Origin: Rhododendron vialii
Lineage: Eukaryota; Streptophyta; Magnoliopsida; Ericales; Ericaceae
Assembly (NCBI RefSeq): GCF_030253575.1
Contig: NC_080559.1
Location: 35,067,001 to 35,131,000, forward strand
Direction: 5' to 3'
Length of the DNA: 64,000 nt
Every line of letters begins with the position of its first letter. The first letter of the stretch is position 1. The notes under the pieces were generated by a model that had not been told where the DNA came from, ran no database searches, and saw only the letters and a program-made list of their open reading frames with translations. A program made the translations under genes and the position numbers. Positions 48,190 through 57,140 of the stretch are shown in pieces.

Positions 48190-48325
48190 CACTAATTTTT
48201 TTAAAAAGATCTCTAAAGTTAGTGATGTTGGTCTAAAAAATGACTCACAAAAATAAACTTAGCAACCCCTTAAAGAATAACCAAACTTTGGCATTTGGAT
48301 AATCAAAACTAGCAATTTTTTTTCT
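48190..48325. mobile_element. MITE relic (family of 13772-14538) in copy 1
   Basis: Motifs GTTGGTCTAAAAAATGACTC, AACTTAGCAACC and CATTTGGATAATCAAAACTA match the left part of the nested MITE at 13.8 kb. The same relic is in copy 2 (52.66-52.78 kb), so this insertion predates the segmental duplication. Confidence 0.55.
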
Positions 48326-49027
48326 CCCAAACAAGATTTCATACATCTCTATATCTTCGTAACTTATATGTTGATTGAAAATATGTACGATGATTTATCT
48401 AGTTTTTTTTTAAAATATATATGGTGAGAAATTGATATTGTCTTTCACACGCGACAAACAAAATAGAGTATTCGTCCGCCCGGCGTTCAACTTCTGTGTC
48501 CGTCCTTGGTTGTTCCTCGTCAAATGTATCTCTTCTTCTTGTACTTAAGTTGTTTTGTATCCCCGCTACTCTTTGATTTCCTCCACACACACACATAAAA
48601 AAAAAAAACGGAATCTTTTTCGTTGGGTTGAGAAATTTCATCATGTAAGATGAAAATAAGAATGTGAGGATTTGAAGAGCATAACCTATTCAATATTCCA
48701 TTTGCTTTTCCTTTTTCTACAAAATAACTTTTCAAGGTTGCATGCACACAAATAGGATCTTCATTGAGAATTTATCGAAAATTTCAACACACGTTTGGAT
48801 GTTATCACGAGTCAAAAGGCATACCAAATTTAACAGAGGAGATTGCGGTGTAGATAACAACCAAGAGAACTGTACCGTTGCTAAGACTAAAATTAGCATC
48901 TCTGTGATTCCTATATATGTATATGTCCACCCCACCATCCCTGAAATGGCCAATCTCCGCCACCCACAACCGCCGCCTGCGACGGCCCGATCATCCCCTT
49001 TTCATACCCGTCCAAAATCGACAAAAA

Positions 49028-49495
49028 ATGCCCCCGAATTTCTATTTCAACATCCATCTAATCATTGTCTCGCCCTTATCCCTCTTCGTAGTCCACCTAC
49101 CCTCAAACGACGCATAGACCACGTCTGTGAAAATCTCTTCTGACTCCCGACCTACCATTGTCTTTGCCGATTTTTGCCTCACAAAAAGAGGCCATGTGTC
49201 GCTCGCCATCTCTAAGTTCTGTCACCACCTCCTCCACGACCTTGACAAAAAAATTCACGTCTTAGTTTCTTTCTCGTTTGAATAGATGCTCTTCTATATT
49301 AACGGCAAGATATGCGTTGCTGAAGATCCCGAAATACTCCCCAAAGCATCTCATACGATATCCAGGTTTGATGAACTCTCACATAAATCCTCCATCAAAA
49401 GAATCTTACTCATCCCCACTCCCGACCGTTTCGGTATATATTTTTCAAATTGCGAACCAAACCTCTCTGTATCGATGTATGTCCATCGATACAGA
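49028..49495 (+). pseudogene. Lung-7TM (GOST-type) receptor 5' fragment, forward arm, copy 1
   Basis: From ATG 49028 the frame reads MPPNFYFNIHLI (signal-peptide-like), then VVHLPSNDA and a stop. Beyond the stop comes KISSDSRPTIVFADFCLTKR and GHVSLAIS, and after a frame change ISRFDELSHKSS, IYFSNCEPNLSVSM. These match the lumenal amino-terminal domain of plant Lung_7-TM_R proteins (CAND6/7 type: signal peptide, then an AEIxSLxIxxDxRPxI...GHVxVxV pattern, and later FxNCxPxxxVSMxV before the first helix). No transmembrane part is left in this arm. Stops and frameshifts make it a pseudogene. Confidence 0.7.
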
Positions 49496-49574
49496 GGAGT
49501 TCAGTTCACAGTTTGAATATATACATATATACATATACATATATACATACATATATACATACATACATATATAT

Positions 49575-49870
49575 ATACCGAAATGGTCAGAAGTGGGGAC
49601 CGGTAAGATTCTTTTGGGTGAGGATTCATGAGAGAGTTCATCGAACCTGAATATGGTATAAAAGGCTTCTTAGAGTATTCCGGGATATCTTACCGTTTTC
49701 ATTAGGATATATTGTGACATAATATTGAAGAACATCAATATTCCAAACAAGAAAGAAACTAAATCCTCCATCAAAAGAATCTTACTCATCCCCACTCCCG
49801 ACTGTTTCGGTATATATTTTTCAAATTGCGAACCAAACCCCTCTGTATCGATGTAGACATACATCGATAC
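49575..49870. repeat. Internal inverted copies of the 7TM fragment, copy 1
   Basis: 49575-49755 repeats the forward arm in reverse (ACCGGTAAGATTCTTTTGGG, GAGAGTTCATCGAACCTG). 49757-49870 is again forward (AATCCTCCATCAAAAGAATC, CTGTATCGATGTA). A dyad, CTGTATCGATGTATG...CATCGATACAG, lies at each turn. AT-rich repeats (ATATACATACAT) at 49516-49577 and 49895-49915 mark the turning points, suggesting repeated foldback duplication. Confidence 0.65.
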
Positions 49871-49928
49871 AGAAGAGTTCAGTTCACAGTTTGAATATAT
49901 ATATATATATATATATACACACAAATTA

Positions 49929-50272
49929 TCAAGTGAGGGATCCCTCACTTTGTTAAAATGCGGGACTTTCATTTTCCGATCAAATTTTGAAAATCCGAAC
50001 CGTTCAATGTGTGCAGAACGTGATTTCAAGGGTCCTTGCGAGAAATCAGCGAAAAAAATGACCGGGAAGGGCTTCATCCGAGCAGTTTTTTTTGAACCGT
50101 TCAATGAAAACTGCTCGGATGAAGCCCTTCCCGGTCATTTTTTTTGCTGATTTCTCGCGAGGACCCTTAAAATCACGTTCTGATCACTTTGAGCGGCTCG
50201 GATCATCGAAATTCAATCGGGAAGAAGAGTCCCGCATTTTAAAAAAATGCGGGATCCCTCGCCGGAACCCTG
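49929..50272. mobile_element. Foldback MITE inside copy 1
   Basis: Paired arms include AATGCGGGA/TCCCGCATT, GAACGTGATTTCAAGGGTCC with its complement GGACCCTTAAAATCACGTTC, and GACCGGGAAGGGCTTCATCC with GGATGAAGCCCTTCCCGGTC. The loop is near 50095. It is absent at the matching place in copy 2. The motif CTCGGATCATCG is like the ATCCGAGCCG-bearing foldbacks at 21.6 and 60.6 kb. Confidence 0.75.
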
Positions 50273-50274
50273 TC

Positions 50275-50700
50275 AGAAGTGGGGACCGGTAAGATTCTTT
50301 TGAGCGAGGATTCATGAGAGAGTTCATCGAACCTGGATATGGTATAAAAGGCTTCTTGGAGTATTCCGGGATATCTTACCGTTTTCATTAGGATATATTG
50401 TGACATAATATTGAAGAACATCAATATTCCAAACAAGAAAGAAACTAAAACGTGAATTTTTTTTCAAGGTCGTGGAGGTGGTGGTGACAGAAACATTAGA
50501 GATGGCAAGCAAGACATGGCCTTTGTTTGTAAAACAAAAGAGTCGGTCAAGACAATGGTGGGGCGGGAGTCAGAAGAGATTTTTACAGATGTGATCTCTC
50601 CGTCGTTTGAGGGAAGTTGGACAACGAAGAGGGTTAGGGCGAGGATAGTGATTGGATGGTTGATCAAGCGTCGTAGGCCATTGTGGCTGGAGGAGATCGA
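50275..50700 (-). pseudogene. Lung-7TM receptor fragment, reverse arm, copy 1
   Basis: Minus-strand reading gives HPITILALTLFVVQLPSND, GEITSVKISSDSRPTIVLTD, then SLMFLSPPPPRP and, in another frame, ISRFDELSHESSLKRILPVP. This is the same region as the forward arm but in inverted orientation, with better preserved GEITSVKISSDSRP. No ATG or signal-peptide start matches the forward arm, and frameshifts are present. Confidence 0.7.
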
Positions 50701-50744
50701 TTGTGTTTCTATAAACTTTACATGTACATGTGTTAGAAGAAATC

Positions 50745-50972
50745 ATTTTCTATGTTCTTTAATCACGAGTTTCACGCCCTATTTGTCATTTTTCTTTTAG
50801 TCTCTCTTCGATTGCGGTGGTCTGACATGGGTTTTGCATGTATTGTGGAAGTTTGTTGCAGAACAACAGTATCTCCGGCCAAATCCCACCGGAGATTGGA
50901 GCTCTTCCGAACCTTCAGATCCTGGATCTGTCTCAGTCCTGTAACTGGTTCTCCGGCCACTCGTGATATCAT
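50745..50972 (+). pseudogene. Stray kinase exon 4 with flanking intron, copy 1
   Basis: The piece matches the kinase gene from intron 3 (AATCACGAGTTTCACGCCCT against AATCATGAGTTTCTCGCCCT at 42227) through most of exon 4. The exon part (50853-50969) reads LLQNNSISGQIPPEIGALPN, LQILDLSQSCNWFSGHS and then a stop. The 3' splice site GGGGCAG has become GTGGAAG. There are no flanking kinase exons. It is a relic LRR exon. Confidence 0.85.
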
Positions 50973-52193
50973 TTTTGTATCTTTGCATCTGTTTTTTTTT
51001 TAATCTTTTCTATGTTTCTATTTATTTTCCTTAAATTCCTTCACGAATCTACAATGTTAACAGCATATGGTCCTTTTTTTTTTTTGGGTAAGTTAATATT
51101 TTTGATTGTTAGAGTAAGAATTTAATTCATTGATAATAAATATTACTACAATTCATCGTGTGCATCTAATAAAATTGAAAAAAGACCTAATGCATACGAG
51201 TGCGATGAATAACACATCAAAAATGAATCAAATGATAGAATTTAATTTGTTTTGAGACATATCTACTGCTCGTGCATGTTATCGTCAAATCTACAAGAGA
51301 GATGATTGTACAAGCTTGGAGTCCAAACTATGGGGACTATTTAGAGGCCTCGAGATAATTCAACAAGGAATGGAGGCTATGGAACTGCTGCAATTGACTT
51401 GATTAATGGAGATCCACCTGAACATTCTCCACACATAGTTCTGATTAAAGAGTCCAGAGCCTTTGTGGAGACCATGGAATGCACATTGTGGCACACGCTC
51501 AGGAAAGACAACCAAGTGGCCGACAGACTCGCCAATATGAGAGTCGATTAAGAGGAGAAAATGGCGTCTCATATCATTCCGCCGAATGATCTAATTCCAC
51601 TGCTGGAGGTGGACAAGCGAGAAGTGGCCTTTGAGAGAGTTTAGTTGCTTTTCATTTCTGGTGTACTAAAAAAATTTTTTTTTTTTTTTTTTGTAGTGTT
51701 AGATGGATCTTGGCCCAACACAGTCAATAGAGTATGGATCCCATATTTGTTTTGGAAATTTTTTTATGATCGTAGTTGCCTTTGCAAGTGGTTCGGGGAC
51801 ATGATGGGTCTAGTGGGCCTACGCATACGAGGCCCATTCTCGTTGAGATTGTTTTTTTATTGGAATGGGTTTTGAGATCCAAAACAAACAAGCCCGAATC
51901 ATTCAAGTTTTTCTTGAGAGTCTTGCAGCTAAAAATGTCATGCGGAATGTAATGCAATAAGCTGTTTTGTAAAGAGTTTATTTATTTTGGTTGCGTTGTT
52001 GACTTTATTTATTTCAGCCCATTCGATACAAAAATTAGTTTTTCCTCGATCTCACTTAGTTGACAGTTTGTAACTTCAACAGACGAAAAATATTAGTACT
52101 TAGTTCAAAGAGTACATGTACAAAACTATTAAGGACATATATATCAATAAGTTTTTTTCACTCTTATTTACCAAACAATTTGAAATTCTATAC

Positions 52194-52598
52194 AGGGGTG
52201 TTTCCACTGATCTACAACTTGTAGACTCCAATTTTTGTGTTTATCCTTATTCATATTTTTTTAATGTTTGTTAGTTTTGCATCAAGCTTTTATGTATTAT
52301 TGGTTCGTCTCGACGAGAGAAATCGGAAAAGTAATTTTTTTTTTTTGACTTTTTCCCAATTCTTTTGGGAAATACCTTGGAGAGAGCTCACAAAGTCAGC
52401 TTTAGGATTTTTTCTTGGATATTTCAAAAAATACTTGTGTAAAGATCATAATTTTTTATTTTTTCCATTTCTCTCATAGAGACGAACAAATAATACATAA
52501 AAACTTGACGCAAAATTAGCAAATGTGGGAAAAAATTGAATAAGGACAAGTGAAAAAGTCTGTGGTCTATAACTTGTTGATTAGTGAAAATGCACCCT
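52194..52598. mobile_element. Foldback/hAT-like MITE with an empty site in copy 1
   Basis: The left end GGGGTGTTTCCACTGATCTA pairs with the right end, which reversed reads AGGGTGCATTTTCACTAATC. Inner arms pair too: TGTATTATTGGTTCGTCTCG against GAGACGAACAAATAATACAT. Copy 1 of the duplication has the undisturbed sequence (AAATTCTATTCAATCTCACC at 48.17 kb), which serves as an empty site and shows that insertion came after duplication. Confidence 0.75.
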
Positions 52599-52654
52599 CA
52601 ATCTAACCAAAATCTACACCAAATATTTTAAAAAGCTTAGAGTGTATCGAATGT

Positions 52655-52790
52655 TATAACCAAAATTAAAATCTTCTAAAGTTAGCAATGTTGGTCTAAA
52701 ATATGGCTCACCAAATCAAACATAGCAATTCCTTAACTAATAACAAAATTTTGGCATTTGGATAACCAAAACTATTAACCTTTTCTCTTT
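52655..52790. mobile_element. MITE relic (family of 13772-14538) in copy 2
   Basis: GTTGGTCTAAAATATGGCTC, ATAGCAATTCCTTAACTAAT and CATTTGGATAACCAAAACTA match the inner MITE at 13.8 kb and the relic at 48.2 kb in copy 1. Confidence 0.55.
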
Positions 52791-52810
52791 TGACAAGATT
52801 GCATGCCAAG

Positions 52811-53015
52811 AATTACTCTTGGCCTCTAAAAATTACTCTTAGCCACGAAAAATTTCTCCTATCTGCACATAATTACACTTGACTGCAAATAATTGCGACC
52901 AAGAGTCATTCTGTACAGCCAAGTGTAATTCTGTGTGGCCTAGAGTAATTCTTCGCGGCCAAAAGTAATTCGTTGCGGTCAGTAGTAATTTTTCGTGGCT
53001 AAGAGTAATTCGTTG
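52811..53015. repeat. 20-bp-periodic inverted array of AATT-starting units
   Basis: From 52811 units of 20 bp follow one another: AATTACTCTTGGCCTCTAAA, AATTACTCTTAGCCACGAAA, AATTTCTCCTATCTGCACAT, AATTACACTTGACTGCAAAT. After 52900 the same unit appears reversed, again every 20 bp (AGAGTAATT at 52942 and 53002; AAGTAATT at 52963). The second unit is the exact complement of 52991-53010. About ten units in two opposed blocks. It is absent from copy 1. Confidence 0.85.
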
Positions 53016-53644
53016 AGAACTACTAATCTCAGCCATTTGCTGGCTTCAATGGTTGAGATAAAGTGTCTTTTTTTGTGTTCGACGTTTATAGACCTAGACA
53101 TTTTTAAAGAAAACCGCTCTGTTTATGATATAAATATGGTGAGAAATTGATATGCGACAAACAAAATAATACAATATTCATCTCCCCGACGTTGAAATTA
53201 TGCATCAGTCCTTAGTTGTTCCTCGTCAAATATATGTCTGTCTTCTTGTACTTATGTTGTTTTTTTTTTATCCCCACTGCTCTTTGATTTCCTCCACACA
53301 CGGCAAAAAAAATAACAGAATATTTTTCGTTGGGTTGAGAAATTTCATCGTGTAAGATGAGGGATCCGGTGTAGTGAACCCCGTGTAGTGCACATGTAGG
53401 GTGGCACACAGCCGTCGATCTCATCAATCAACGGTACACATTAAAAATCAATTATGACCAATAATAAATGGTTCTTATCAGTCATAATTAAAAATCATAT
53501 CTCAACCATTCATTGTCAATATCGATAGCCCGTGTGCGCGCCTTGCAGGACCTTGCACTACAAGATTTCCCAGAATGTGATGAATATTCCATTTGCTTTT
53601 ATTTTTTCTACAATAACTTTTCAAAAAATGAAAAACGTTGTAGT

Positions 53645-53700
53645 GTAACAGCCACATTACGTATATGTGTAGTGTAACAGCCACATTACGTGTATGTCAG
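53645..53700. repeat. 32-bp tandem duplication, two units
   Basis: GTAGTGTAACAGCCACATTA occurs at about 53639 and again at about 53671, each followed by CGT.TATGT. Confidence 0.8.
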
Positions 53701-54019
53701 CCTGAAAGGCTTGCATGCACACAAATAGGATCTTCATTGAGAATTTAGCGGAAATTTCAACACACGTTTGGATGTTTATTACGATTCAAAGGTATACTAA
53801 ATTTAACAAAGGAGATTTGTGGTGTAGATAACAACCAAGAGAGGGTCAAAATGTACAACTGTACCCTTGTTAATTTTAGCCAGTCTGGCTCAAATTAGCA
53901 TCTACGTGATATATATATACGGACCCCTCCGTCCCTGAATGGCCAATCTCCTCCACCCACAAACGCCTACGACGCGGCCTGATCATCCACTTTTCATGCC
54001 CACGTCCGATATCGCCAAA

Positions 54020-54760
54020 ATGCCCCCAAATTCCCATTTCAACACCCATCTCATCACTATCCTCGCCCTGACCCTCATCGGAATCTACCTTCCCTCTAAT
54101 AACGCATAGATGACATCCGTAGAAATCTCTTTTGGCTCTTGTCCTACCGTTGTCTTTGCTGACTTTTGTTTCATAGACAACGGCCATCTCTCGCTCACCA
54201 TCTCTATGTTTCTGTCACCGCCACCTCCGCGACCTTTGACAAACAATTCACGCTTAGTTTTTTTGTCGTTTGAATCAATGCATGTATTATGTCGCAAGAC
54301 TCACAATACATCATAATGAAAAACGACAAGATATGCATTCCGGAAGATGCCGGAACACCCCCTAAAGCATTTACCATACCCAGGTTCGATGAAGTCTCTC
54401 ACGAATCTTCACTCAAAAAACCCCTATCCGTACCTTATTCGGATCATCTTGGTGTCTATTTTTTCAAATTGCGAACCAAACTCCTCTAATCGATGGACGT
54501 TATATTGATACCTACAATCTCAATCACGATACAGTGAAAGACTATCTTGGCATGGAAGAAACCAAAAAAACAATCGTCTTTTTTCGCTTCGCTCTGTTTT
54601 GTGTTCCTTTAATAGGATGTTGGTTGCTTCAATGCATTATTTGTCCATAAAATTTGTTGGGAGATGGCCGTGCTTCTTCTTTCCAAGGATTTGAATTTGT
54701 TGTGCGCTGCAGAAGATAAGTATTATACCAAAGTCACAGGTATGTCCCATATATAGTTGG
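54020..54760 (+). pseudogene. Lung-7TM receptor 5' fragment, forward arm, copy 2
   Basis: From ATG 54020 the frame reads MPPNSHFNTHLITILALTLI, then GIYLPSNNA and a stop. After it come EISFGSCPTVVFADFCFID and NGHLSLTISMF. Later pieces give KICIPEDAGTPPKAF and RFDEVSHESSLK. The arm extends further than in copy 1: VPLIGCWLL (first helix remnant) and LLLSKDLNLLCAAEDKYYTK followed by VTG, matching the conserved SLNLLCAAEDKHY block after the first helix of plant Lung-7TM proteins. This block is the strongest evidence for the family. Stops and shifts are frequent. Confidence 0.75.
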
Positions 54761-54764
54761 GACG

Positions 54765-55410
54765 TGAAGCAACCAACATCGTATAAAAGGAACATAAAAC
54801 AAAGCTAGCTAGGAGAAAGAAGACCATTGGTTTTTTTTTTTTTTTCCCCTCCCACGCCAAGATAGTCTTTCGTTGTATCGTTATTAGGATTGTAGGTTTC
54901 TGTAACAACATCCATCGATCCATAAGGGTTTGGTTAATTTTCAATTTGAAAAATAGATGCGAACATGATCTGAAGTGGGGACGACGGGCAAGGTTCTTTT
55001 GAGCGAGGATTCGTGAGAGAGTTCATCAAACCTGGATATCGTATGAAAGGCTTCAAGGATTCCGAGATCTTCGGAATTGCATGTCTTGACATTTTCATTA
55101 GGATATATTGCTACATTAGTATAGTACAGAAGAACATTGATTCCAACAAGAAAGAAACTAAGTCGTGAATTGTTTGTCAGGGTCGTGGTGGTGGTGGTGA
55201 CAGAAATATAAGAGATCTTGAGAGAGACATGACCGGTGTTTGTGAAACAAAAGTTGGTCAAGAGAATGGTTGCGCTGGAGTCGGAAGAGATTCTTATGGA
55301 TGTGATCTCTACGTTGTTTGAGGGAAGTTGGATTATGAAAAGTGTTAGGGCGAGGATAGTGATTAGATGGATGATCAAGCGTCCCAGGAGATCGTGGCTA
55401 GCTGGAGGAG
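54765..55410 (-). pseudogene. Lung-7TM receptor fragment, reverse arm, copy 2
   Basis: On the minus strand an open frame of about 145 codons (55378-54941, no ATG at its start) reads HLITILALTLFIIQLPSNN, VEITSIRISSDSSATILLTN, FCFTNTGHVSLKISYISVTT, LSFFLVGINVLLYYTNVAIY, HTISRFDELSHESSLKR and VRIYFSN. This is the lumenal domain of a Lung-7TM protein and the best preserved of the four pieces. It then pairs with the forward arm down to a turning point near 54700: TTCCTTTAATAGGATGTTGG at 54606 against the complementary CCAACATCGTATAAAAGGAA at 54773. No start codon or complete transmembrane bundle is present. Confidence 0.75.
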
Positions 55411-55469
55411 ATTGTGTGTATCTTCAAACTTTACATGTACATGTGTTAGACAAAATCATATTCTATGTT

Positions 55470-55715
55470 CTTTAATCACGAGTTTCACGCCCTATTTTTT
55501 TTTCCTTTTCTTTTAGTCTCTCTTCGATTGCGGCGGTCTGACATGGGTTTTGCATGTATTGTGGAAGTTTGTTGCAGAACAACAATAATATCTCCTTGCA
55601 GAACAACAAAATATCTCCGGCCAAATCCCACCTGAGATTGGAGCTCTTCCGAACATTCAGACCTTGGATCTGTCTCTGTGCAGTAACGGGTTCTCTGGCC
55701 ACATGCCCCCTCTCG
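55470..55715 (+). pseudogene. Stray kinase exon 4 with flanking intron, copy 2
   Basis: The counterpart of the copy 1 relic. Intron 3 sequence (AATCACGAGTTTCACGCCCT) is followed by exon 4 sequence TTGTTGCAGAACAACAATAA. A short internal duplication repeats TTGCAGAACAACA (about 24 bp), then come TCTCCGGCCAAATCCCACC and ACCTTGGATCTGTCTCTGTG. The acceptor is again GTGGAAG. The insertion disrupts the LRR frame. Confidence 0.85.
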
Positions 55716-56541
55716 CCCCAGCAACGGCAACGAAGCGACCAATTTCCTTTCCCCAGGGCTTTCGAGTGGTATTCATTGATATTAAATACTTACAATTTAT
55801 TGTGTGCATTTAATACAACCATTGATATTAAATACTTACAATCCATCGTATGTGCATCTAATACAACTGGAAAAGACACATGAGTGCGATGAATAATACG
55901 TTCATAAATGAATTAAATGATGAAATTTGATTTGTTGTGAGACTTATCTACTGCTTGTGCATGTTGTCGTCAAATCTATAAAGGGAGAATGAAAGATTAT
56001 GATAATGAAATAAAGCTGCCTTTTAAGTTTTAATGGCCTTTTTAATCACATTGATTGAAATATCAGGTGGCTTTTAAGTACATTCATCGTACTATTAGAT
56101 GGGACCTTGGCCCAACACAATCGATAGAAGTATGGGTCCTATTTCTTCCGTCCAAAATTTTTGGGCTTTTTTTTTTATATTTGTGTCGTGCTTTAAACTC
56201 TTACATCTTTCAATATAAATTTTAAAAGATATACAATATGAATCTTGTTTGATAATTCTTAGATTTATAATACAAAGTTTTCAAAATTATGAAAAATATC
56301 ATAAATTGGGAGATATAAGAGTTTAAAGAATGACACGAATATCGAAAAAGATCAAAGATTTTGAGACGTAGGGAGTATATTTGTTTTGGAAAAAATTAAA
56401 ATTTATTATTATCTTAGTTGCCTTTGCACGTGGTTTGGGAACATGATGAGTCCAGTGGACCTACGTATATGTGATTTTATTTTTATTTTTTTGTCAATAT
56501 TGTATACACTAATGGTGAGGTTGAGGGAAATTATTGAAAAT

Positions 56542-56772
56542 TAGAGCCCGTTCTGCAACGTAAAAAAGTTTTTATTTTTTAAGAAGTCAATTTCAAGCTC
56601 AAAAATTATGAGCTTATTGAAATCTAAAAATATGCAATATGGATCTTGTTCGATGAGATCTTTTATACAATGTAAAAAAAAAATTAAAAAATTATTTATT
56701 TATATTAATTTTGAATTTAAAAATATAAAATAAACTGATTATTTTTTAAGAAAATTTCTAGAACGGGTCTAT
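56542..56772. mobile_element. Decayed Harbinger-like MITE (family of 13751-14758)
   Basis: The left end GAGCCCGTTCTGCA pairs roughly with the right end CTAGAACGGGTCT. Inside, AATATGGATCTTGTTCGATG and AAATAAACTGATTATTTTTT match the outer MITE at 13.75-14.76 kb. The termini are mutated and the target duplication is uncertain. Confidence 0.55.
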
Positions 56773-57140
56773 ATAGTAAGTTAAAAACAAGAGGGGGTTG
56801 GATGTCTGTGCATAGACTCAAAATCAGACCACCGTTTGGAAGCCAATGAGTACAACTAGTTTGGAAGCCAATGAGTACAACTAGATGGCTATAAAGAGCT
56901 ATCAGCCTGCAGAACTGGAGACAAGTGTAATTTCATAAATTACGAGGTCCTGTCTGTAGTATAGCTAAACAAAACCACAACTCTGTGAAGTGCAAGGGAA
57001 GATAACTGTGTAAACTGTCAAGTCTCCGAAATCTTTTGTATTTTCCTGTAAAATCTGTCTGGAATCTCTGATGAGCGCTATGATACATGAACTAGGAAAC
57101 CGATAAGAAGAGTAAAAAGGGTAGCTGGAAATCTTGAAAA

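Larger units (their letters stand above)
47871..51890 (+). repeat. Segmental duplication, copy 1
   Basis: It starts CAAGTTTTTCTTGAAAGTCT and can be followed block by block against copy 2: AATGCAATGCAATAAGCTG; GAGTACATGTACAAAACTAT; the MITE relic at 48.2 kb; GTTGGGTTGAGAAATTTCAT; TTTCAACACACGTTTGGATG; inverted 7TM-receptor pieces; the kinase exon 4 relic; and TGCCTTTGCAAGTGGTT at 51.78 kb. Copy 1 uniquely contains a foldback MITE at 49929-50272. It lies directly downstream of the kinase gene. Confidence 0.85.
51904..56455 (+). repeat. Segmental duplication, copy 2
   Basis: It starts CAAGTTTTTCTTGAGAGTCT and runs parallel to copy 1 up to TTGCCTTTGCACGTGGTTTG at 56.42 kb. It is longer because of insertions absent from copy 1: a foldback MITE at 52194-52598, a 20-bp-periodic array at 52811-53015, about 200 bp near 53360-53570, and a segment near 56160-56370. 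Copies 1 and 2 are adjacent and in the same orientation. Confidence 0.85.
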
